From contig URPI01000062.1 of the NCBI GenBank assembly GCA_900549705.1, forward strand, positions 1 through 11,351: 11,351 nucleotides of DNA, read 5' to 3'. The notes under the pieces were generated by a model. It ran no database searches. It saw only the letters and a list, made by a program, of their open reading frames with translations, and had not been told where the DNA came from. Position numbers and translations under genes: made by a program. This stretch comes from an uncultured Eubacteriales bacterium. GTDB lineage: Bacteria; Bacillota; Clostridia; Oscillospirales; Oscillospiraceae. Shown here piece after piece: positions 1-6,064 of this stretch (positions are counted from its first letter, which is position 1; each line of letters opens with the position of its first letter).

Positions 1-260
1 CCATGGAGGCCATTGCCCGGAAGTATCTGCGTCTGCTGCAGGAGCGAGCCAGTGCCGCCGGTATCCAGCTGAATCTGCCGCCGGAGCTGGCCGCCAGCCT
101 GTGCGCCCGCTGCCGGGGAAAGGACGGGGCGAGAAACCTGCGCCGCCTGGTGCAGACCGAGGTGGAGGGGGCGCTGTCCGGCTTCCTGCTGTCTTGCAGC
201 CGCCGTCCCAGCCGGATAAAGGGAAGCCTGGAGCAGGGAAGGCTGCTGTTTCAACTGTAA
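1..260 (+). CDS. C-terminal fragment of a Clp/Hsp100-type AAA+ ATPase
   Basis: This is the 3' end of a gene that enters from the left; the frame is open to the window edge, so the ATG at position 3 is probably internal. The visible 85 residues resemble the small D2 domain that closes Clp ATPases (ClpA/B/C type): a helix with an R-A-x-x-x-G-I-x-L pattern near residues 15-24, then the G-A-R-N-L-R-R motif around residues 42-48, which matches the family's conserved GARxLxR segment carrying the sensor-2 arginine. Such proteins unfold substrates for a protease partner or disaggregate proteins. The ATPase core is outside the window, so the subtype cannot be decided. It is followed by a 371-base gap and a separate promoter, so it is probably not co-transcribed with the cell wall genes by design, although no clear intrinsic terminator separates them. 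Confidence 0.65.
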   Translation, partial: MEAIARKYLRLLQERASAAGIQLNLPPELAASLCARCRGKDGARNLRRLVQTEVEGALSGFLLSCSRRPSRIKGSLEQGRLLFQL

Positions 261-270
261 TTTTATAGAA

Positions 271-289
271 CAAATATTCGGAATATTTG
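271..289. promoter_or_regulatory. AT-rich perfect palindrome, possible operator
   Basis: CAAATATTC (271-279) and GAATATTTG (281-289) form a perfect inverted repeat around G280. A further copy of the half-site, AAATATTCCG, lies at 319-328, close to the promoter at 339-367. The spacing and symmetry would suit a dimeric DNA-binding regulator. It could instead be a weak transcript end for the upstream gene, since five T residues follow at 291-295, but the stem is A/T-only in its core and would make a poor terminator. Confidence 0.4.
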
Positions 290-338
290 GTTTTTGGCGA
301 AAAAAAGGGCTAAAAACGAAATATTCCGTCAAAAAAGA

Positions 339-367
339 TTGATTTTTTGCGAAGGAGCGGTTATAAT
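339..367 (+). promoter_or_regulatory. Sigma-A-type promoter for the dcw cluster
   Basis: TTGATT at 339-344 (-35) and a consensus TATAAT at 362-367 (-10) are separated by exactly 17 bases. It sits in the most AT-rich stretch of the window and points at rsmH. Transcription would start near 374 and give a leader of about 258 bases. The -35 overlaps an A6/T6 inverted repeat (330-349). A competing reading is that AAGGAG at 352-357 plus ATG at 366 is a translation start; both cannot be true for the same transcript. Confidence 0.65.
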
Positions 368-415
368 GTCACAAATAAACCAAAAGGTGGCGGCGGGCGG
401 CAGTGATGCCGGACA

Positions 416-437
416 ATAACGCAATGAGCCGCGTTAT
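416..437 (+). other. Leader hairpin
   Basis: ATAACGC (416-422) pairs with GCGTTAT (431-437) across an 8-base loop. It is the first of a series of hairpins in the presumed untranslated leader of rsmH. No U-tract follows, so it is not an intrinsic terminator. Confidence 0.4.
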
Positions 438-446
438 ACGCGCCAC

Positions 447-487
447 TGTAGGGGTCGACTGGTAGTTGACCCGCGGCGCGAAGCGCC
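447..487 (+). repeat. 27-bp palindromic module (GTCGAC class) plus companion hairpin
   Basis: TGTAGGGGTCGACT, loop GGT (461-463), then AGTTGACCCG. The 9-base stem 452-460/464-472 holds one G-T pair that would be a G-U wobble in RNA from the + strand. A second hairpin, GGCGC-GAA-GCGCC (475-487), follows directly. The same two-part layout recurs at 11008-11052, also preceded by a GCGC...CACTGTAGGGG context. It belongs to the seven-copy module family of this window. Confidence 0.75.
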
Positions 488-490
488 CTT

Positions 491-607
491 GGCTTCACCT
501 TTGGTGGAGCTGTCAGCCCGGACGGGCTGACTGAGGGGGTGCGGTACGAAATACGGACGACACTCCCTTTGTCGCTGCGGCGACATTGCCCCCGGAGGGG
601 GGCAATG
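491..607 (+). repeat. Second repeat type: chain of GC-rich hairpins ahead of rsmH
   Basis: The segment contains successive stems: CACC-TTT-GGTG (496-506), GTCAGCCCG/CGGGCTGAC (512-520 with 523-531), GTCGC-TGCG-GCGAC (571-584) and CATTGCCCCC/GGGGGCAATG (584-593 with 598-607). From memory, repeats of this build (CTCCCTCAGTC... type) are common between genes in Oscillospiraceae; I cannot confirm that here. A decayed relative may lie at 2126-2176. No coding potential is evident. Confidence 0.5.
584..607 (+). promoter_or_regulatory. Strong hairpin just upstream of rsmH start
   Basis: A perfect 10-base stem, CATTGCCCCC (584-593) with GGGGGCAATG (598-607), has a GGAG loop at 594-597. The loop and right arm include the best Shine-Dalgarno-like sequence (GGAGG, 594-598) for an in-frame ATG at 605-607, which lies inside the stem. 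Folding would hide that start and leave the ATG at 632 open. No T-run follows, so termination is unlikely. Confidence 0.5.
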
Positions 608-631
608 GGAGAGAGGCTGAAAGGCATATAT

Positions 632-1567
632 ATGACAGAATTTCACCATGTATCCGTCTTGCTGGAAGAATGCATTGACGGACTGAATATCAAACCGGAC
701 GGCATCTATGTGGATGGCACCCTGGGCGGTGCAGGACATTCCAGCCGGATTGCCGCAAAGCTTACCACCGGCCGCCTGATTGGCATCGACCGGGACGAGA
801 TTGCCCTGGATGCAGCCGCCCGGCGACTGGAACCATACAAAGACCGGGTGACGCTGGTACACTCTAATTTCTGCGAGATTGCATCGGTATTAAAGCAGCT
901 GCATATTGATGGCGTGGACGGCGTTTTGCTGGATTTGGGCGTTTCTTCCCCCCAGCTGGATGATGGAAGCCGGGGCTTTTCCTATATGGCGGATGCCCCG
1001 CTGGATATGCGCATGGACAACACCGATGCCCTTACCGCTGCCACCGTGGTCAACACCTGGCCCTATGAGGAGCTGAAGCGCATTCTCTATGACTACGGCG
1101 AGGAGCGCTACGCCCCCCAGATTGCTTCGGCCATTTGCAGAAAGCGGGAGCAGAAGCCCATTGCCACCACCCTGGAGTTGGTGGATGTTATCCGCTCGGC
1201 CATGCCCCCCGCCGCCCTGCGGGAGAAGCAGCATCCGGCAAAGCGCAGCTTTCAGGCCATCCGCATTGCGGTCAATGATGAGCTGGGGGCGGTGGAAAAG
1301 GTCATGCGGGATGCCGTGCCCTGCCTGAATCCCGGCGGACGGCTGGCGGTGATTACCTTCCATTCCCTGGAAGACCGGATTGTTAAAAATGCAATGGCAG
1401 AGGCGGCACGGGGCTGCACCTGCCCGCCGAATTTCCCGGTGTGCGTGTGCGGCAAAAAGCCGAAGGTAAAGCTAATCACCCGCAAACCCATCGTGTCCGG
1501 CGACGAGGAGCTGGAAGTCAATCCCAGAGCCAGAAGCGCAAAGCTGCGCATTTGCGAAAAACTGTAA
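632..1567 (+). CDS. rsmH: 16S rRNA (cytosine-1402-N4)-methyltransferase RsmH
   Basis: RsmH (MraW) uses S-adenosylmethionine to methylate N4 of C1402 in 16S rRNA at the decoding centre. The 311-residue product has the expected length and motifs: F-H-H-V-S-V-L-L-E-E at the start, the SAM loop VDGTLGGAGHS, GIDRD, the long signature LDLGVSSPQLDD followed by RGFSY and LDMRMD, ITFHSLEDRIVK, and the closing NPRARSAKLR. A CTCP...CVC cysteine cluster near residues 267-277 is, as I recall, common in clostridial members. I chose the ATG at 632 because homologues begin just before the F-H-x-x-V-L-L motif; AAGG (621-624 area) is a modest binding site. An in-frame ATG at 605 lies in a hairpin and would add nine residues. 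It is the first gene of the cluster here, with 17 bases to ftsL. Confidence 0.95.
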   Translation: MTEFHHVSVLLEECIDGLNIKPDGIYVDGTLGGAGHSSRIAAKLTTGRLIGIDRDEIALDAAARRLEPYKDRVTLVHSNFCEIASVLKQLHIDGVDGVLLDLGVSSPQLDDGSRGFSYMADAPLDMRMDNTDALTAATVVNTWPYEELKRILYDYGEERYAPQIASAICRKREQKPIATTLELVDVIRSAMPPAALREKQHPAKRSFQAIRIAVNDELGAVEKVMRDAVPCLNPGGRLAVITFHSLEDRIVKNAMAEAARGCTCPPNFPVCVCGKKPKVKLITRKPIVSGDEELEVNPRARSAKLRICEKL

Positions 1568-1584
1568 GAAGGGAGCGAGGCGAT

Positions 1585-2094
1585 ATGGCGCGTAAAGCAG
1601 AAATCCAGTACGTTGACCAGTTTTACCTTTTTGGCAGCGAAGCGCCCAAGCAGGCTCCTGCGCCCAAAAAGGGAAAGTTCAAGGTGCCGGAGCACTATTT
1701 GGAGCGATTTCAAAAGATTTCCGTTGACCCGGTGGCCTTGGGCGGCTTGATTGCGGCGGCAGTGATGCTGTGCCTTTTGCTGGCAGGCGGGCTTCATCTG
1801 CGGGACACCCGGGCGGAATATGACCAGGTGAAGGCACAGCTGACCCAGCTGAAGCGGGAAAATGCCCAGTTGAGCCATACATACCATACAAGATATGACC
1901 TGGCGGACATTCAGGCCCAGGCGGAAGCCCAGGGCATGATCCCCGAGGAGGAGGCCAACAGCTTCACCGTTTTCTTCTCCATCCCGGAGCCGCCCAAGGA
2001 AAAAACAAAGTGGGACGACTTCAAGTGGTTTCTGTCCTGGCTGTTCTCGGATTCCGAGGATTATGTGATTGCCACCCCGCCATCGGGCGAATAA
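1585..2094 (+). CDS. ftsL: FtsL-like septum protein
   Basis: FtsL is a small bitopic divisome protein that links the DivIB/DivIC (FtsQ/FtsB) subcomplex to FtsW and the septal PBP. The 169-residue product has a charged cytoplasmic N-terminus (1-48), one membrane segment (about 50-72), a short coiled-coil region (about 73-97, with L/K/Q/E heptad character), and the Y-D-L-x-x-I-x-x-x-A-x-x-x-G-M-I-P pattern typical of FtsL/DivIC. It is longer than the usual 100-130 residues: an acidic, aromatic C-terminal tail of about 45 residues includes W-D-D-F-K-W-F-L-S-W-L-F. The ATG at 1585 is preceded by GGGAG (1571-1575), 9 bases away. Position between rsmH and the PBP is the standard place of ftsL, which carries much of the call since FtsL sequences diverge strongly. 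Confidence 0.85.
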   Translation: MARKAEIQYVDQFYLFGSEAPKQAPAPKKGKFKVPEHYLERFQKISVDPVALGGLIAAAVMLCLLLAGGLHLRDTRAEYDQVKAQLTQLKRENAQLSHTYHTRYDLADIQAQAEAQGMIPEEEANSFTVFFSIPEPPKEKTKWDDFKWFLSWLFSDSEDYVIATPPSGE

Positions 2095-2286
2095 CCATTG
2101 CCGATTCACTTTTCACCATTCACTCCCACATTTCGCAGCGCACCCCCCAAAGGGGGCACCGAGGGCGTTCCACGCCGAGGAATAAAACATCCCATTCGTT
2201 CATACCGTATCATAGAAGCTGCAATGGGCGGCGAGGGATTCCCTTGCTGCCCATTCCTGACATTATCCGAAGGGAACGGTGGGGGT
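2095..2286 (+). other. Non-coding gap with decayed repeat and a strong hairpin
   Basis: This 192-base gap between ftsL and the PBP gene begins with a low-complexity run of TTCAC-like units (2104-2127). It continues with CCCCC-AAA-GGGGG (2144-2156) and GGCGT-TCC-ACGCC (2164-2176), which may be remnants of the repeat type seen at 491-607, and ends with a 15-pair hairpin at 2223-2255. The PBP frame is open back to 2098, but the composition and hairpins argue that this part is not translated. TATCAT at 2208 has no matching -35. Confidence 0.6.
2223..2255 (+). promoter_or_regulatory. 15-base-pair RNA hairpin upstream of the PBP gene
   Basis: AATGGGCGGCGAGGG (2223-2237) pairs along its whole length with CCCTTGCTGCCCATT (2241-2255) across a 3-base loop. 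The only non-Watson-Crick pairs are two G-U wobbles (2230-2248 and 2233-2245), which are pairs in + strand RNA but mismatches in the opposite strand's RNA. No T-run follows. It ends 31 bases before the ATG at 2287, so it could affect mRNA stability, processing or translation of the PBP. Confidence 0.6.
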
Positions 2287-4560
2287 ATGGGAAAGGAGTT
2301 TGGACGGTTGCGGATGGACAGCGGCCAGCACAGGCGGGTGATGCTCACGGCGCTGGTGCTGGGCATTGCAGCGTTTTTCCCGCTGCTGGGGCGGCTGCTG
2401 ACGCTGATGGTGGGGCAGTACGAGCAGTATGGTGCCCTCGCCCTGCGCAACCAAAGCCGCTCCACCGCCGTTACCGCCGATCGGGGGACAATCTATGACC
2501 GGAATCTCAATGTGCTGGCAATCTCTGAAAACCGGGAAAATGTCTATCTGAATCCCCATGAGCTGAGGCAGTCCGGGGCGGATGTCCCCGGCCTTAGTGC
2601 CTGCCTGGGGAAAATCCTCCAAAGGGATGCTGCCTGGATTGAAGCTCAGGCAGGTGACCTGAAAAAACGCTACAAGCAGGTGGGCACCAATATTTCCGAG
2701 GAGGAGGCGGCGCAGATACGCGCCTATCTGGATGCGCAGGGAATTTCCGGCGTTCATTTGGAACCGACCTCCGTGCGGGTTTATCCCGGCGGGAGTCTTG
2801 CCGCCCAGGTCATCGGCTTTACCAATGCCTCCAACGATGGCACCGAGGGAATCGAAGCGGCCTATGACCGCTATCTCTCCGGGAAGCTGGGCAAGGTGGT
2901 TACCACCAAGGGCAATAACGAAATGGATATGCCCTTTTCTTATGAGCGTTTCCAGGCCGCTCAAAGGGGGGCGGATGTGATTCTGACCCTGGACAGCACC
3001 GTGCAGGAGATTCTTGAAAAGCAGCTGCAAGCGTCCGTTGACCGCTATGATGTGCAAAACGGTGCCTTCGGGCTGGTGATGAACTGCAAGACGGGGGAAA
3101 TCCTTGCCATGGCCACCCTGGGCAGCTATGACCCCAACCGATACTTAGAAATCGCAGACGAAAAGGTGCTGCTCCGGCTCCGGCAGATGCTCGCCGACGG
3201 CACGGACGCGGATGCCTACGCCAAGGCGTTGGCTGATGCCCGGTGGAAGCAGTGGCGCAACCGGGTGTTGTCCGATGGCTATGAGCCTGGTTCTACCTTT
3301 AAGGTGCTGACCATGGCGGCGGCACTGGACTGCGGCGCCATTACCCTGAATACTCCCTTCTATTGCCGGGGCGCAGAGCAGATTCCCGGACGCTCCCAGC
3401 TGCTGCACTGTTGGCGCTCTGCCGGCCATGGGGCAGAGCAGACCCCTCAGGCACTTCAGAATTCCTGCAACATTGCCTTTGCCCACATTGCCCTGAAGCT
3501 GGGCGGGGAGCGATTCTACGATTATATCACCCGCTTCGGCATCCTGGAAAAGACAGGCATTGACCTGTCCGGCGAAAGCAAAGGAGTGTTCTTTGATAAA
3601 AAACTGATTACCAATACGGATAAATGGGGGACGGCCTCTCTGACCTCCGGCTCTTTCGGCCAGACCTTTAAGATTACCCCCTTGCAGCTGGTGCGTGCCA
3701 TTGCCTCGGTGGTCAATGGGGGCAAGCTGATGGAGCCATATATCGTGTCTCAGGTGGTGGATGCCAACGGCGTGACGCTGCTGCAACAGGAGCCAACGGT
3801 GGTGCGTACCACCGTTTCAAAGGAAACCTCCGATACCATGCGGGCGCTGATTCACTCGGTGGTCACCGAGGGGACTGCCAAAAATGCAGCGGTTGCCGGG
3901 TTCTCCATTGGAGGAAAAACGGGCACCAGCGAGAAAATTGATGTGTTCGACGCAAACGGCCAGCGGGTGCAGGATAAAATTGTTTCCTTTGTGGGCATTG
4001 CGCCCATGGAGGACCCGGAGTATATTGTGCTGGCAGCCCTGGATACCCCCTCCCGCGCCACCGGGATTTATATTTCCGGCGGTGTGATGGCAGCGCCCAC
4101 GGTGGGGGCTGTTATGGCGGATATTCTGCCCTATCTGGGGGTTCAGCGGCAAATGGAGGGGGAACCCTTCTCCCTGGAGAATTTTACCGGAAAACCCATC
4201 CGGGAAGCTGCCACCCTTTTGCGGGAGCAGAAGGTGACGGTGGTGACGGTGGGGGAAGGGGAGACGGTGACCGGGCAGCTCCCGGCGGCGGGACAGACCC
4301 TGTACCCCGGCGGGGAGGTGCTGCTTTATTTGGATGGCGGCACACCGGACAGCACGGTGAAAGTGCCGGACTTCCGGGGCATGAACCGCCAGCAGGCCAG
4401 TGATGAGGCCGGAAAGCGGGGGCTGTTCATCCGCGCCATCGGCAACACGGATGTTGCCCCCAATGTGACCGTCTGCGGTCAGAGCGAGGCTCCCAATACG
4501 GAGCTGGCCGTGGGCAGTACCATTACGCTGCAATTTGCCGACGGGACACTGAGAGATTGA
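2287..4560 (+). CDS. ftsI: Class B penicillin-binding protein (FtsI/PBP2B/SpoVD-type) with two PASTA domains
   Basis: A membrane-anchored D,D-transpeptidase that cross-links septal peptidoglycan with FtsW. From the ATG at 2287 it has 757 residues: a membrane segment (about 18-41), the PBP dimerisation domain with R-G-T-I-Y-D-R (66-72), and a transpeptidase domain with S336-T-F-K339 (active serine), S393-C-N395 and K544-T-G-T. Two C-terminal PASTA repeats follow (about 628-686 and 691-754, the second opening V-P-D-F-R-G-M). Two PASTA units suit PBP2B/PBP2X; SpoVD usually has one, so a vegetative or sporulation role cannot be fixed, and the symbol is generic. The start is uncertain: ATG 2287 has GGTGG (2278-2282); TTG 2308, in frame, has a better AAAGGAG (2292-2298) nine bases away; ATG 2314 is a third option. 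All keep the membrane anchor. murE follows after 43 bases. Confidence 0.93.
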   Translation: MGKEFGRLRMDSGQHRRVMLTALVLGIAAFFPLLGRLLTLMVGQYEQYGALALRNQSRSTAVTADRGTIYDRNLNVLAISENRENVYLNPHELRQSGADVPGLSACLGKILQRDAAWIEAQAGDLKKRYKQVGTNISEEEAAQIRAYLDAQGISGVHLEPTSVRVYPGGSLAAQVIGFTNASNDGTEGIEAAYDRYLSGKLGKVVTTKGNNEMDMPFSYERFQAAQRGADVILTLDSTVQEILEKQLQASVDRYDVQNGAFGLVMNCKTGEILAMATLGSYDPNRYLEIADEKVLLRLRQMLADGTDADAYAKALADARWKQWRNRVLSDGYEPGSTFKVLTMAAALDCGAITLNTPFYCRGAEQIPGRSQLLHCWRSAGHGAEQTPQALQNSCNIAFAHIALKLGGERFYDYITRFGILEKTGIDLSGESKGVFFDKKLITNTDKWGTASLTSGSFGQTFKITPLQLVRAIASVVNGGKLMEPYIVSQVVDANGVTLLQQEPTVVRTTVSKETSDTMRALIHSVVTEGTAKNAAVAGFSIGGKTGTSEKIDVFDANGQRVQDKIVSFVGIAPMEDPEYIVLAALDTPSRATGIYISGGVMAAPTVGAVMADILPYLGVQRQMEGEPFSLENFTGKPIREAATLLREQKVTVVTVGEGETVTGQLPAAGQTLYPGGEVLLYLDGGTPDSTVKVPDFRGMNRQQASDEAGKRGLFIRAIGNTDVAPNVTVCGQSEAPNTELAVGSTITLQFADGTLRD

Positions 4561-4603
4561 GTGACCCAATACAGGTGTTTATTTACAGGAGGATGGATAC
4601 AAG

Positions 4604-6064
4604 ATGAAACTGAAAGAATTGCTGGCGGATGTGCCAGTTCAGCAATGGCACGCCGACCCGGAAATGGAAATCACAACGTTGTGCTGTGACTCCCGTAAGG
4701 CAGAGCCGGACAGCCTGTTTGTGGCGGTGTCCGGCTTTGCCTCTGATGGCAACCGGTTCATTCCCGCCGCCATGGAAAAGGGCGCGGCAGCGGTGGTGAC
4801 TGCCAAAAAGCCGGAACAGGAGATTCCCTATGTGCTGGTGGAATCCGACCGGCTGGCACTGGCACTGATTTCCGCCAATTATTTTGGACGACCCTCCGAA
4901 AAAATGACCATGATTGGCATTACCGGCACCAACGGAAAGACATCCAGTACGCTGCTGCTCAAGCAGGTGCTCACCAAGTGCCTGGGGGCAAAGGTGGGGC
5001 TGATTGGCACCATGGAAAACCACATCGGGGATGAGGTGCTCCCAACAGAGCGCACCACCCCGGAGAGCTTTGAGCTGCAAGCGCTGTTTGCCCGGATGTA
5101 TGAAGCGGGCTGCACCCATGTGGTGATGGAGGTTTCCAGCCATGCCATTGCCCTGGAGCGCATCGGCGGCATTCATTACGATGTGGCGGCATTTACCAAT
5201 CTCACCGAAGACCACCTGGATTTTCACAAGACCATGGATGATTACTGCGATGCCAAGGCAGAGCTGTTCCGCCGGTGCAGCAAGGCAGTGGTCAATGTGG
5301 ATGACCCCTATGCACCCCGGATGATGGCGGCAGCAGCCTGCCCGGTGCTGACCACTTCTGTCCACGGGAATGCTGACCTGCGGGCGGAGGCGGTGGAGCT
5401 GCATTCCGACAGCATCCGTTTCACCGCCGTCTGCGGGGAAAGCCGGGCGGATGTTTCTGTGCCCATCCCCGGGCGGTTTACCGTGTACAATACCCTGACG
5501 GTGCTGGCAGCGGCCATGTGCCTGGGGGTTCCCCTGGAGGCTGCCGCCGCTGCCGTGGCGGGTGTCAGGGGGGTGAAGGGGCGCATTGAGGTGGTTCCAA
5601 CGCCGGGGGTGCCCTACACGGTCATTATTGATTATGCCCACAGCCCGGACGGGCTGGAAAATGTTCTCAAATCCGTGCGGGATTTCTGCAAGGGAAGGCT
5701 CATTTCCGTGTTTGGCTGCGGTGGTGACCGCGACCCCCTGAAACGCCCGATTATGGGGGAAATTGGGGTAAAATGTGCGGATTTCGCCATTATTACCTCT
5801 GATAATCCCAGAACCGAAGCGCCCATGGCAATCATTGAGGACATTCTGAGGGGCGTAACACCGGAGCTGGGGGAATACACTGTAATAGAAGACCGCCGCA
5901 AGGCCATCAGATACGCTATGGACATTGCAAAAAAAGATGATATAATTGTACTTGCAGGGAAGGGGCATGAGACCTACCAGGAAATTGATGGTATCAAGCA
6001 TCATCTGGATGAACGGGAAGAGGTTGCTGCCCACCTGAAAGAATTGAGGGAAGAAAATGGGTAA
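4604..6064 (+). CDS. murE: UDP-MurNAc-L-Ala-D-Glu:meso-diaminopimelate ligase MurE
   Basis: Cytoplasmic ATP-dependent ligase that adds the third residue of the peptidoglycan stem peptide. The 486 residues show the Mur ligase plan: N-terminal UDP-MurNAc-binding domain with C-D-S-R-K, P-loop G108-T-N-G-K112-T, the T-T-P-E-S motif at 151-155, E-V-S-S-H (176-180), N-L-T-E-D-H-L-D (199-206), the D-A-K218-A-E-L-F motif holding the lysine that is carbamylated in this family, and D400-N-P-R403. DNPR is the known marker for meso-diaminopimelate, as opposed to L-lysine, so this organism probably has DAP-type peptidoglycan. The start has a consensus AGGAGG (4587-4592). Its last eight bases overlap murF, so the two are probably translationally coupled. 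Confidence 0.97.
   Translation: MKLKELLADVPVQQWHADPEMEITTLCCDSRKAEPDSLFVAVSGFASDGNRFIPAAMEKGAAAVVTAKKPEQEIPYVLVESDRLALALISANYFGRPSEKMTMIGITGTNGKTSSTLLLKQVLTKCLGAKVGLIGTMENHIGDEVLPTERTTPESFELQALFARMYEAGCTHVVMEVSSHAIALERIGGIHYDVAAFTNLTEDHLDFHKTMDDYCDAKAELFRRCSKAVVNVDDPYAPRMMAAAACPVLTTSVHGNADLRAEAVELHSDSIRFTAVCGESRADVSVPIPGRFTVYNTLTVLAAAMCLGVPLEAAAAAVAGVRGVKGRIEVVPTPGVPYTVIIDYAHSPDGLENVLKSVRDFCKGRLISVFGCGGDRDPLKRPIMGEIGVKCADFAIITSDNPRTEAPMAIIEDILRGVTPELGEYTVIEDRRKAIRYAMDIAKKDDIIVLAGKGHETYQEIDGIKHHLDEREEVAAHLKELREENG

Noticed and set aside
261..300. Intrinsic terminator after the Clp-like gene
   Set aside because: The stem is almost entirely A/T with a tiny loop and only five T residues follow; too weak to call.
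539..631. Upstream extension of the rsmH frame to 539
   Set aside because: The extra 31 codons read through a hairpin-rich repeat, while family members start at the position matching 632.
2185..2213. Internal promoter before the PBP gene (TATCAT at 2208)
   Set aside because: The bases 17 upstream (AAACAT) do not resemble a -35 element.
2098..2286. Upstream extension of the PBP frame to 2098
   Set aside because: It would translate low-complexity and hairpin sequence and place 63 unconserved residues before the membrane anchor.
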